Assembly (NCBI GenBank): GCA_006937955.1
Contig: SSNP01000015.1
Coordinates: 4,166,219 to 4,230,218, forward strand
Origin: Pachypanchax playfairii
Taxonomy: Eukaryota; Chordata; Actinopteri; Cyprinodontiformes; Aplocheilidae
Reading direction: 5' to 3'
DNA length: 64,000 bases
Shown: positions 1 through 13,400 of the stretch, in pieces
Layout of the letters: the number at the start of each line of letters is the position of its first letter
How positions within the stretch are numbered: the first letter of the stretch is position 1
Translations under genes and position numbers: made by a program
The notes under the pieces: generated by a model
The model's database searches: none
Seen by the model: the letters and a program-made list of their open reading frames with translations, nothing else
What the model was told of the DNA's origin: nothing

Positions 1-3000
1 TTTTGTTTTTTTTAAACTTAAGTCACTTTAAACCCTTGATGGTTTTATGACTCGCTTCAGTCTTTGTTACATTCTTTAAATCGAGTAAAACACAGTTTTG
101 TTGATTTATTTATGAATCTTAAAAATTGAAAATGCCTTCTGATTTAATTTTTGGGGTATTTTAAATGGTATACATGATAAATCTCAGTAGTTTTATTCAA
201 CTTTTAGGGTCTGGGATCAGTTAACTTGAAGGCATTCCGCACATTCTTTTTCCTGGTTTTCATCTCTGAAGCTGTTCAAGGACTTTCACATTCTCTCTCT
301 CTGTTTGAGAACCTTCCAGCATTGAATTTGGCTTGGACTTTAGACTTGTTGCCCTGCTGGAACATAACTGGTTCAGTCATAGATCTCTGGCACTCTTAAT
401 TCAACATTTGCCTCCATTGGATGCTTTACTTTCAGTGTTTTGCCCCTGCAAGTCTCTGCTCGCAGCGTGTTGCAGTCTGTGAAATGCAGCATCGCGGCTG
501 GCGAACAAGCCGTGAACTTGTTTAGGTGCATTTCAACTTAATGTTATTCTAAACAGCATTTTTCTATTTAAGCTTGTAATTTTGTCACAAATATTTTATT
601 AGATTCTAATCCATATTTTTTCTTTAAATTAGTTTTCTCAAATTCTTGCTGACACATGACAATTATCTGTAAAATAAGAGATTATAGTAAGTATATACAG
701 AGGGCACAAAGTGTTTGTGGCAACATTGTTTGCATGGCGAACTGGAGTTTCAACAAAAATGTATGAAATTTTTATAGATTTTAAAACCCTTTTACTGTTT
801 AATTATAAAACGTGTTTTAATCTGAAAGCTGCTGAATAAAAATTGATTAAAGGTTCAAAAATTATAAGTCAAACATTTTAATTTTCAAAGTGAGGAAAAG
901 GTTTTCATGAAAGAGCAGCAGTAAATGTGCACAGTGTTCTCTTTCTGCGCTGTGAAGCAAAGGCCACTTCAATTAAACTGCTTAAACGATATGTAAATGC
1001 TGAAGTGGTTAAATGTAGTTTTGACTAGTGAAACTCAGGCTGGATAGAATCTGTGATCATCAGTTTAAATTTGACCCCACGGTGAACTATATTACAGAAA
1101 AGGTTTTTTACAAGAGTAAAAAGTTATGAAAGAGTATTTAACCTTATTTATGATTAAAATACAGTGTGAAGTTCTTATTGTTTGGCTGCTACCACCTGTA
1201 GCATCTCTACCACAATCTGTTTTTAATGAAAAGGCACAGTATATAAGCTGCACCAGTCAAGCATTTGGACAGACCAGTGCTGAACTTTTTCAGTATTTTG
1301 ACTTTTTTTCTGAAATGTCACAACATTTTGAAAAAGCTCAGTCGCTCAGTCTCACAGGATTGATGAGCTAATCACATTAAATGTTTCTTACTGGAGCATT
1401 TTGTCTGTTAAACTTCTCAGACTTGTCACTTGAATGTTTTATCAAACAAATTTGGAGATCAGACATAAATAACCAGGATAAATACAAAATGCTGTTTTTT
1501 CCAAATGATTTCATTTATCAGAAAAAAAGCATGTAGAAAAGCTACACTGATGACAACTGTTTATAAAACTGTATATGCACAAAAGATTGAATATAATTTT
1601 GTATATGGCAGCAGTTCATTAGCTTATGAAACCAGTATGATTGCTAATTTTCCTGTTGTAGCTGGGACACGCCTATAATTGACCAAATTAAGGTGTCCAG
1701 TCAAACTCTTGTCCTGCAGTGCCACTTCCTGACCACAAGATGGCACTCCTACCGATTCCAGAGTTAATATAAACACAACTGTATACAAACAAACATCCCT
1801 TCAACCCCATCATATAAAAGAAAAGTTGCCGTTCTGTTGACTTTGCATGATCAGCAATACATAAACGTACATCTATAGATAAACTTGTTAAGATTGAGAT
1901 TGTGAGATTAGAACAAACGCTAGAAAGCAAAGAATAAATGTCGGTCACCTGTGATGCAACAAAAGTCTCCTGCAGTTTGTGCTGTTGGGAGTTCTGGATT
2001 AGTTATGGAGGTGAGAACTACTTAACACAGAAATTTACTGTGAACTGTGACTTCTCGTGTTAGGATTTCTCCCTGGTTGTGCAAAAACACAAAGATTAGT
2101 TGAATCAGCTAAGAACAGTAAAACACTGCACTGCAAAAAATTAATTAGATAAGTTTAGTATTTGTAGGTTTTAAAACAGGCAACTAATTTGACTTATGTC
2201 TACCAGGAGTATCATGACCTTGATGACTGAGAACCTTCAGGCTGTACGTCTGCATAGTGTAGCCTGCTTTAATGTTCTATTGGATGGTGTTTTCCTGTCA
2301 TTTTATTTTACTTTCCACAGAAACCTATTTAAAAAGATCTAAATTTGTGTAATTGAGACCATCTTTTAGATTCTATAAAGGATGTTTCTATTCTTCTTCA
2401 GTTAAATTATATTATGTCGAGAACATATTCCTTAAATAAAACTAAATAACAGCCACGTCTGTTTTAAGAAAGGAACGTCTGACAGTCTAATAAACAACAA
2501 GAACTTAGTGTCTTTAAGTGTTGCTACACTGAGTTGCTTGTATGCTGGTTGCTAAGCACAAATGAAAAATCAACCCTGCAATAACTCAATTTATTATTTG
2601 TAGTTAATCTAGTCGCTGTATCTTTGAGATTAGATCAGCTGAAGCACAAACCACAGCTGATGGGCATAATTAGCAACCACAGTGCTCATAGTTAGCTTAG
2701 CAACACGTGTGTTTAGGTGCAAACTAATGCCAGTATGTTAAAGTGATGTGCATCTGCTTGAATTACTGAAAAATGAATTTGAATTATAGAGTTTATTTTA
2801 TTTTATAGTTTCTAAAATAATCTGGATAGATTTGTCCAAACTGATTGGTACTTTACTCAGAATTTGAAGTGAGAAACAGGCTGTGATATATAATCTGTGT
2901 CAGAAAATTTTCCCCAGAAATGGAGATAAAAGGGTTCAACTCATTATTATTCTGTGAGATTTCCGTAATCAGTAATCAGAACTGATATTTCTGTAGCAGT

Positions 3001-4306
3001 TACTCTTTTGTTTGTATTTCTACTCGGAGCCTCGCGTCTACTTTTCATCTTCAGTTCGCAGAAGATTCAGTTTACTGAGTGGACATAATTTATGTTTTTT
3101 CTGCTGCGCCGCTCGACTTTCCTGTCAACTCAAACGACCTCTTTTCATCAAACGGTACGGCTCAAGTTAGTTCGACTCTAATTTGGTTTTTTATGGTTTT
3201 TCCTTCGTAGTGTGTTTTCAGTATCAGATACTACTTCATTACTAAGTTAGTGGAGTTTCAGTGGAGATGAGCTGATGATAAACTAAACTGCTAAAGTCCT
3301 GCAAGCAAACACACTCTTTCATGTTCTTTAAAGTCATTCCTAACTCTCTGGATATGGATTGTAAAACAGAAGAAAAAAAAAACATCAGGATTCTGCTAAC
3401 AGATGACATATTCATGTGTGTAAATTACAAATCCAAGAGAGCAGCTCTTAAAAAGAGACTGACTCATGCTGACCTGAAGTGAACTCTGCAGCACACAGCT
3501 GGTCTGATCTTTCAAAATAAAATCTGCACAAACTCACGCAGTGCAGCTCGTGCACTAGAGGAAGTTTTGTGTCCTGTTCGATGTAACTGCAGTGATAATC
3601 TTGTTGAAGGAGAAGTGGAAAAATAATAATAAAAGTAATAATAAAAGAGCCGATCTGAGATGGAAAAACGAGAGTAAGTGTTACAGCAAAGGCTCAAAGA
3701 TGTTGCCAGGACTTTGTACAAAGTTATTGGAAAAATACTGTAAATTAAAAGCTGGATCATGTTCATTTTACCATAAATCTGTGATTGTATCAATCTCCAA
3801 AATTGATTTAAATTCCTGCATACACAACTTTAGGGAGTACATTAGACAGCAGGGCTTAGAAAAAATATTATAAATAAAAAGAAAAAACAGATTTGGGTAA
3901 GTTGATTTGAAACATGTTTATTTATTTGTTTTTAATATGTATAAGAATTTGGATTTATGTGATCAAGATTGTGAGCAGAGTGTTTTTTATGTGTTTAAAA
4001 ACTGTTTTTTGGTCTTGCTACTTGATTTTAACAGTAATATCTAAAGTAGCATCTGAAAACACACATTTTCCACTCTGAATCTGGTGTTGCAGATGAGACC
4101 TTGTAGCTATTTAGATAAAAGCTTCACCAGTTCTGAATAAACACGTGGAGAAAAAAAAAAAAAAATCTTGAGCAATAAAACAGTGATTACAGGAAAAGGC
4201 TAAAAGCAATCAGACTGAGGAGGTGGAGAAACAGTTCACAGCCTTCGCTGAAGTTCATAGAGGCAACACTTTATACACTGATGATTAAAAAATAAAAGAA
4301 ATCCTT
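1..4306. other. Non-coding sequence downstream of ar; no gene seen
   Basis: AT-rich, many stops in all frames, no ORF longer than 93 codons and none with a recognisable domain. The part next to 4306 is probably ar 3' UTR. No tRNA, rRNA or clear transposon terminus was found. Confidence 0.6.
3917..3926 (-). other. Candidate ar polyadenylation signals
   Basis: Two overlapping AATAAA hexamers on the minus strand, about 385 bases past the ar stop codon. They would give a short 3' UTR. AR transcripts in other vertebrates often have longer 3' UTRs, so a signal further down (toward position 1) may be used instead. Confidence 0.35.
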
Positions 4307-4465
4307 CTACTTGTGAAACAAGATTGGTTTGGCCAAACCTGCCAGAATCTTTGGAACGTGTACTGAGATGATTTCTCCGATCATCTCTGGAAAGCTCACC
4401 TTGGTGTGGAGCGACTGAGCCTGTATGAAGAGGTCAAATGTAAACTGATGGAGTTTCTTTACAGT
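4307..4465 (-). CDS. ar: ar exon 8: C-terminal end of the ligand-binding domain with AF-2
   Basis: Acceptor TTTCAG; encodes residues 676-727 and ends with TAG at 4309-4307. HQFTFDLFIQ contains the equivalents of human F876 and T877 (F683, T684), which contact the steroid D-ring. SFPEMIGEIISV is the helix-12/AF-2 coactivator surface with the clamp glutamate. The final residues, KPILFHK, match human KPIYFHTQ but are one residue shorter. Confidence 0.97.
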   Translation of the reverse strand, partial: TVKKLHQFTFDLFIQAQSLHTKVSFPEMIGEIISVHVPKILAGLAKPILFHK

Positions 4466-7400
4466 CTGAAACAGAAGACGAGACACAAAGACATGATGAA
4501 GTTACAATCCTGCTAATTTCATGTTTTAAGCTTCTGTTTTACTGAACTGAGACAGGCAGCTACTTGTTGGAGGTGTAAAAATGTGAGAAAATACTCAAAT
4601 CTTCCTGAGTTGATGCTTCCAACACTTGTAATTGTCATAAATGTGAATAAAATTCTAGATTTGTGCAAATGTCATGCTAATTTTCTTCTCAGTGTATTCT
4701 CACCTAATTATGTTTTAACTTGTTCGTACTTCGTTCTTACTCTCTGCACATAATAACGTTAAACCTGACACAATAAGCGGCAGCGTATCTCACCATCTGC
4801 AGAGAATCCAAGAGTTGTGTGAGCTGGTAGAACCTCTGAGGGCAGTTTGTTGTCATCTGATAGTTAATGAGACGATTCAGTTCGTTGATGTAGGTGAGGC
4901 GCAGCTCATCGAAGTACTTCTGACTTTTCAAACCCTCAACTGGAACTGCAAAAACAAACAGAAAAGGCCTCTCATGAACACGCTTTACCTGTATTCACCT
5001 ACATCCACCAGATGTTTTGCACACGAAGATACTCACTGATGCTGAAGAGCAGCAAGGCCTTCATGCAGAGGAATTCTTCCTGAGTGACCTGCAGCAGCAC
5101 GAACTCCTGTGAAAGGTGTCTCATCCGCATGCAGTGCTCATACATGGTGGAGACGTGCATCCGATGTCTGCAGGTGTAAAAAAGTTAGTGAACTAATGGG
5201 AATGTTCCATTTCCACCAGGTGAAGACATTTACTCAGTAATAAATAATTACTGAAAGAAAAAGATGTCAGAGGTTAAATCCATATTCATTAAAGGTCCAT
5301 CAGTGATTCTGACTCATCACACTATGATCTTTGACATCTGAGGTAAGATGTTAAAAACACACTCTGTTATGATACAGTTCATCATCTATCAATAGTTAAA
5401 GTGAATGAGAATTTACTGAATATTCATCATCGTTCTCTATCTCTGCAATCATAAAATCATTCAGTTTTTATTAGGAACCTGATTATTACATTCCTAAGTT
5501 GTGCTGATAAAAGTGAAACGAAGCGGGTTTTTAGTAATTGGAATAGAAATGTCACCAAAAGAGTGAAAATGTTCTCCATCTTTCTGGGAATGTAATGTTT
5601 CCAATCTGCAGTTGAATAAATCCATAATACAGGTGAGTGTATAATCCCAAAGTGTTACCAGGCTAATCCAAAAAGAAAATGAGTTTGAAAAAAATCCAAC
5701 ACAGGAAGTGTGATAGTATAAAATCGGATGCATTTCTTTAAAGCTTGACCCAGTTTTTATCAGTAAGAAAAACATGTTATAACAGAATTACAGATGTTGT
5801 TAGAGGTTTGATCACAATCCAGATGAGAATAAATGTCCAAATCACTTCTGAGCTTTAACGGTTGTTTTGAATCGTTCCTTTTTTTTAAAGGTGGAATGAT
5901 TATAAACATAATTCTTACAAAATTTTGTAAAACAAGATTTGGGTTTACAAGTTTAAACTTATTAGAAATAATTTTTTTCCACACAGGGTCAAAATTAAAC
6001 ATACAGATGCAAATGCAAACAAACACCCTCACTGATATTTAATTAAACGTCTCTAAGCAAGTCACTTTTTGTAGCCATCGAGAAGCTTCTGGCGTGATTC
6101 TGATTTTAACATTTAACCATTAAATTGATAGAGGTTTTAGCACAGACTCAGATTTTTACATTTTTATTTAATCTTGATTGATACAGTTAATCTCTGTGAA
6201 ACATGGCGTCTCATTCTCTGTTTTAATTAAACATGCAGGAAAGTTGTCAAAAACAAACAGAAATTAAAGTGACAATGCAGTTAAACAGATGCAGTAAATG
6301 TTGCATGTGTCCAGTTTTCAACCATCTGGCTGATTATTTCAGTCCATCACTGTTATTAACAGCTTTTACAGTGTTTTTAGTTTGAAATCCTCCAAACTAA
6401 CTTTATCTCAGTTCATGCTGATGTAAAACTTTCTTCACTGTGGACATTGATGCAAGCATGGGCGTAGTTTTAGGGGGGGACACAGGGGACATGTCCCCTG
6501 CACTTTTTCAAAAGGCCGTTTTGGTCCCCTGTACTCTGCAACTGTCCAAAAACAATGTTTCGCTATATTAAACAGAGATGGGTTGAGCACTAGGACCAAG
6601 CAGGAAACGGCCGCTCAAGCTGAAGCCCGTCTCCCCTAGTTTAGCCCGCCTACCAGTTCCTCTTGTGTGATTGGCTGTTTCTGCTGTCACTCCCCCTTGC
6701 CTGTTTGCACACTGCAGACAGACAGACCGGTGTGGTGGCAAGCTAACCTGCGGTCAGGAGTGCTGTGCAACTGTCGTTTGGCCGGCGTTTGGGTTTATGA
6801 TGTCAAAGAGAAAAAAAGGCGACATAAGAGACTTTTTTAGAAGTCAAACTGTAAGTTACTCAAAGAAATGTGTTCCAGCCGTCCTTCAACACCTTTTCTT
6901 CCCAAATGTAATGCCAGTTTGACTTGCCCACCAGTAGGTGGTGCTAATTAAATGATAATATTCCATAAATAGGCAAAATTGTTACTAAGTTGGTGTGATG
7001 TTGACTCAGGTAAAACACAGAATTGGGTGATAATGTTTTGCTACATGCTTTACAACCAGTCAAACCAAGGAAAAGAAACAATGGAGGACACAGTAAGCTG
7101 AAAGATTAGTTTTATGAAAAACACTTCTGTCTCCCCCACCTGTGAAATCAAAATTTCGTCCATTGATGCAGGTGGTCCAGTAGTTTCCATTTCATTGCAG
7201 GCTTGAGCCTCAGAGGTTCCTGGATTGTTCCTGAACACCCTGCTCAGTTTTTCTTCATCATAAACTGACAGTCAGAATCTTTCCTGACTATGTGACACAT
7301 CTGAATAACTCGTGCATTTCTTTGGACTGATGATCTCGGAATCAGAAGTGGCTATAAAAGACTTTCCAAATTTGTGTAAATCTACAATTTTCTTCAGATC

Positions 7401-10400
7401 ATTAATTAGTTTCTTCTAATTATCGGTCAAGCTAACGAGAGCTGTCGAATAAATCCAGTTTTTGTGCTTGCAAAGATAAACTATTAGCTATAGTCATGGT
7501 CATAAAAAGATTTCAGTCTTGTCAAGTTAAAAACAATTTAGAACCTTCAGCATTGCAAATTAAAAGATTTGGTAAATTCAAACTTGTGAAGCCAGTTATT
7601 ATTTTTAAAACTCATTGAAGTCCAGTATGTTATTAAATCATTCCACCCAGAGAGAAGGAAAATAAATCTGAAATTCATTCTCTTGATGATAAACCTCTGA
7701 CTGGTGCTGTATATCCAGTCTGAACATGAATCTTTAGAATCAGATGCATATTCTGGCGTGATGTGTGCTGTAACTTTCCTTTACTTGTTTGTTTCTAATT
7801 TCTAACAAAAAGTTAAAGTGTGTGTTTAGCTCAGGTTAGGCTTTCTGTGGGTAAAGAGTCAGGTGTTTCCAGTTACGGTTGCCAAAGTGACAGAAAAAAA
7901 AACAACTTTTTCCACAGCTGGAGATTGAAAATTCACCTGAACTTTGTCTCAAAAAACACATTATTTATGGAGAAATCAAAACTAGTTTTAACTGTTTTAC
8001 CACAAAACAAAGATTATGTTTTCACTCAGTTAAAAATGTTTCACTCTCTTACTGACGTCTGTTTTTGTTCATGTTTTTGACATTTGAAGGACATTTAAAG
8101 GAGCGGTATTTTAGGAGAAATAAGACTGACTTTTATTATATTTACTGATGAAGTTTTACACCCACAGTAAAGAATTCAAGGGATTTTTTTTTCTATTACG
8201 TTATTATTTTAGAAATAGTATCAATAGGAATAAAATTTCATGAGACTGATGTCAGTCAGACGTTTGTTCAGCAATTCTTAGTTATAAAAAGAAAGAAATC
8301 TGTATTTTCTCTGATAAAAACATCAAGAAGAACAAAAAAACAGACTTTTTAAACGTAGATCTAAAATTATCTATCTAAACATACTTTATGTCACAGACGG
8401 TGTGCGTCTTTATTTCTGGTAAATGCTGCTGAGTTGATTTCATGGGATGTTATTAGCAGATGTCTGAGAAGCTGCTGGTTGTGAATCCTGGGTGCTGATT
8501 GGCTCAGCGGAGGAGAGCAGCATTCATTCAGCAGCAACGTATTTTACAGTGTAATAGTTGAGACATGAAATCGTAGGGAAACGTGCAAATTTCCAGTTAA
8601 AATTGCACTGAATTAAAATACTTTTGCACATGTCTGAACTGCACATAAATTGTAAAATGTGTGTAAAGGTCATGTAAATATTCTTGTTGTAGTTTAATCT
8701 CATTCTGTCTTAATTATGTCTTAAATTTATCCTCATTTTATTTGCATGTGCTTCTCTCAGAATATCAGATTCTCTTTATTTGTCTCAGTTAGTCACAATT
8801 TAGTTTCATAGGTTCCCAAAGTAGTCTCACATTTCTCACTTTTAATAACTCACAGAAACTAAACTGAGTGACATCCTGATTCCAGACACCCGCATGTGTC
8901 TATGAGAGAAGATTTGTCCTGCAAAATTTTAAACATTCTGAACTTCAGCAGCACGAAATAATTTGGTTTTACCACAACTCTAATCACCTGCCAACCTTCT
9001 TAATGAACCTAATCCTGTTTAGTCCACTTTAAACAGACCAGAGATCATCTTTTCAGAACTGCCAGCTCATCTTGGTCTCATCGTTTTGCTACTGGGACTA
9101 TTCCACATGTCATCTCAGGCCACACGCTTAATCATTAAATACGTAGTGACTCTAACTTTCATCAAAATTCTGGGTTTCCTGAAAACAAACAACGCTCCAT
9201 CTGAGCAGAAGACATGCTCACTGCATGTATCAAAGAAGTCGTCTGCAGCTTCTCTCTATTGTCCTTAACATCTGATCAACCTGAAGTGAAAAGCATCACC
9301 GACTTGCATCATAACTCGACGCTCATCGCAACCCCCATAATGCACTTTTCCTTTTTCCGTGTATTCAGACTCTCTGACAACCTTTTCATCGTTCCTCTGC
9401 CTCATCATCATCACATGTTTGGGCTCCATGTGACTCTTGTCTTGGGGAAGTGGCAACATGTTTGCTATTTACGTCTGATCTCGCCTGCTAATTTCCTCAC
9501 ATTATCTGATTAGATGTCTCTCAGAATCTGGCTGCATTTTCCTGCTAGAAACAAACAAAAGTCTGCAAGAGAACATCATTTTGCATCAATAAAACAAGAC
9601 GTTATTTTGACTTTTTTACAAGATGTCAGTTAAAAACAGCCAGTCTGACCCAGCAGCAGTTTTTAAGCTTTTTGTATTCAAACCTCATAAAACCTCATAT
9701 TTTTAGAACACTGATTCTCCTACAAGTAGATCTGGAGTTTGTTCCAGAAAGCTTGGTCAGCTTACCCTGAACTCATGGTTAATCAACCAAGAACCTGGTT
9801 AGCCTGAGTATGTCGGTTCCAGAACACCTGATAAGAATCGGGTGAATCAACCTACTCCTTGTTAACCAGAGTTTGTGAGCGCGCACCCTGAACACATACA
9901 GACCCTCTCAATAGATCACCGAATTCACGAGTCACAATGGAAAGTAAAGGAAAAAAAAGGCAACATATTTTTCAGTCGTAGAGTTGAAAGTCTTGATTCT
10001 GCTGATGAAGAATTCAATTTAAAGCTATAGTGCGTAACTTCTGTCGCCCCCTAGCGGAATTTTTGCGTCATTACAACAATAAAGCTGGCGCTTCCATATG
10101 ACGTAAGCCCAGCTGCCACCGCTTTATCTCTGCCGTTGTGATTCCAACCGGTATCTGTCTTAATCAAGCTTCAAATTCAGTCTGTTTACTTTACCTGGCT
10201 CTATATTTGTTTCAATAAATATCATTTCATTGTTGAAAAAATCAAGAGAAACCAGTAAAATATAAAAATACTGGTAAAAAAACCTTCAGAGTTCAGGTTG
10301 GATTGTTTACAGGTTTGATTGTTCACTTTAATCTACATTTAACAGTTTGGTGTTGAAATTTATTATTCAGCTGTTGGGGCCACAATGATCTATTTGTCTT

Positions 10401-13400
10401 ATTCAGTGAATTTTTTCAGTTTTGACACGATGCAGAATCCTGCAGTCAGCTACACTGATCTGACTGACTGAAAAACCGTTACACTGGCAAACTGACAGAC
10501 ACAAACTGACAGACACAAACTGACACAGATAGAGACAGAATCAGCTGATCAGCTGGAACTTCGGCGCTCTGGGTTTCATCTGGTGCGCATTTTATATTTT
10601 GACAGTGTGTGCGGACCTGCGGACCACTTATGTGCACCCCTGAACATCAGCCAGATCTCTTCTCTCCACCGAGGAAAAGCGACGCCGATACAAATTCGCG
10701 TTTGCCTTCTCCTTCGGTCACTTTCCTTCTTAGTCAATAGTCCCTCTGCCGAACGNNNNNNNNNNNNNNNCAATAGTCCCTCTGCCGAACGTCCAGGAAT
10801 TATTTTTTTTTTTCGTGGTAGGATCCACTTCCCGATAAGTGTCTCTCGGCTGTTTATTTGGATTCTCCGCCATGTCGACCTTCACGTTCTGCCGGCTGCT
10901 ACGAGACACTGCGTTCTATTTCTTATTATTTTTCTTGTTGTGACATAAAAGACGTAATTTCATGTGCGACAGCGCGGGAATGTCGCAAGTCGACACGCAA
11001 AGTAAAAATTATATATATTGAAAAATACCATGAGATGTTTGAGGAGCCGATCGGCTTAATCTGCATTGTGTCATCTCCTCTGATAGTGGCTTGGCTGAAA
11101 CGGACATCCACGGACATGTAAAAGTTACGCACTACAGCTTTAATAATTATAAATAAAATCAAAACAGCTGCAGCAGCAAAAGTAAGTGTAAGAGTAAATG
11201 CAGGAGTTTAACAGATATCATAACTCTCAACTCACTTTTTATATTTTATTTCAAAAATAAAATGTTTTAATTATTCATTTTCCACCCCTTTATTCCTAAC
11301 TTGAGTTGTGTGGTGCTGGATGTATAATTTAAAATGTTTTTCGGTATTTTGAATAACCTTTTAAAAAGGACTTTCTTTTGCCACCAGTGTGTTAAAGGTA
11401 CAATAATATTGTAAATGGACTTAGACATATATGGACTCCTTCTTTAATCAGATGCTTCTGGAGCTAGAAGAACTTTGTACCAAGATAAAACACAAGAACA
11501 TTGTGAGCTGTGTTACTAAAAAAAAAAAAAATCCCTTGAATTATGCAAATAAAACTGATTCAACACATAATCTGTCAGCACTCGGGATTGAACCACAATC
11601 CGCTGCAGGAAAGGAGGACGCACCCCCACAAGACTACAGTGTCCAGCTTAGTAACTGCACCACCCACCCTCAATATAACCATGTGTTTGTGTGTCCAGTC
11701 ACATTACGTAGTTTGTTTTATTGATTTATAGTAACGTACCGCATTTTACGTTCAGTAATGATAACGGTGTGACATTGGAAATTGTAATTAATTAGATTAT
11801 TCTGTTTAAAGTCCAAACGCTTCACAGGATCATCATCAAAAGAGCATTAAGTTGCTATGGTTACTAACATAACTTGAAAGATACCTCCGTTTTTGGAACC
11901 GAAAATTCAGGTTATTTACACCCTCAAACCTATCTGGTTATGTCACATAACCTGCTTTCTGGAACGGACCCCTGGGGTCCTTGACCAACCCATATTTAAA
12001 CTCAGACCAGTTTCCATTCTGTTGAATAACTTTTGGGGGTCCTAAGCTGTTCAGGATGTTTACCTACTGAGACAGAACCCCCACACAGATTCTCCTCCTT
12101 CAGCCTCCATCATGAGACTCAGATCAACTCCGTCTGTCGTGTTCCTCGAGTTTTCTTTTGTTTTTCTTAAAGTTTCAGAATATTTTCATCCAGGTTTGCT
12201 GCAACTTTGTTTTCAGTTTGTTCTCTCTAGTTTTCACCTTTAGATAGTGTGGGAACATGTTTCTTGGCCTTTAGTTTTAATTCTCAGGTCCGTGTTTATT
12301 TTTGTTTTATTATAGTTTATCTTTTACTCTCGTCATCATGTCTAGTTATTATGTTTCCCTCCACTCGTGTAATCATTTTTACCATCTTAGTGTTTGTTAT
12401 TTGTCTTTCTGTTATGTATTCAGGTCTTGTTTTCTCTGGTGTCATGTCTCCGCTCTCGTCACGTTTAATGTTGCTCCTCCAGTTCTGCTTAATCATCTCT
12501 CATGTGCGTCACCTGTGTTCCCTCTGTTCTCCATCAGGTCCTTGTATGTGCTTGTTTTCATGTTTGTTAGTTTATTTATGGTGAAGTCAAGTCCAATCAT
12601 AGTCTGTCAGGTCGAGTTTTAATTCCTCTGATTCATAAATCACACCTGCTGCAGGTTCCAGCTCTTAACACAGACTCTCACTTCTTTAACTCTAAATAAA
12701 TCTGTAAGTTTTAAGTTTTGTTGTGGTCCCTGATTGTAAATTCATTCCTTGGGTTTAGTCTGCTGATAAAATGTACCAAAACCTAAATAAGAATTACTCT
12801 ATAGGATTTTCTCGATCATCTGTTCCTTTTAAATTTTAATTAATGCATCACCACATTTTTTCCAAGCTCCTGTAAAATGATTAGATTGCTAATATTTGAC
12901 TCCTTGAGAGACTTCCTGTTTTCATAATTCTCTTAAAATCAGGATATTTATTACTAAATTGCATGTGAGACATGCACATGTTATATACTTCTTGTTGGAG
13001 TCTGTACACAGTTGTTAAATACAATATAATAACATTAATAGAATAACAAAAGATTCAAAAAGAATGAATCTAGTGTGATTGTTTTCATCAGGAGGAGCTG
13101 GATAATAACTTGTTGTATGGTAATCATTAGTATTCTCCACTCACACAGACTCTGAAATATTCTGATATGAATCAGACTAAATGCGTCTCACCGCTGAAAA
13201 AATGTACCTGACTTTTACTTGTAACAAATGAACACAGACAAAAAAAATTTAGATGAAAATGTTTTTTTAAAAAAAACATTTCCATGTTGAACTTTTTTTT
13301 ACCTCTGACAAAAAAAAATCAAGAAAGCACATTTTTACTGACTGAATACATTAATGATGACTCCTTAATATAAATCTTTCCATGAATAGAAATATTCAGA

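Larger units (their letters stand above)
9731..11975 (+). mobile_element. PIF/Harbinger-like element, interrupted by a nested element
   Basis: The left end near 9742 (GTTCCAGAAAGC) is inverted at the right end near 11960 (GCTTTCTGGAAC), so the two lie about 2.2 kb apart as terminal inverted repeats. Inside, an ATG at 9936 opens MESKGKKR, then in a shifted frame ELKVLILLMKNSI, and after the nested insertion IINKIKTAAAAKVSVRVNA. This is the pattern of the Myb/SANT-like DNA-binding protein of fish Harbinger elements (K-NTAAAAK...VNA). It carries frameshifts and no transposase domain. Ends are approximate. Confidence 0.6.
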
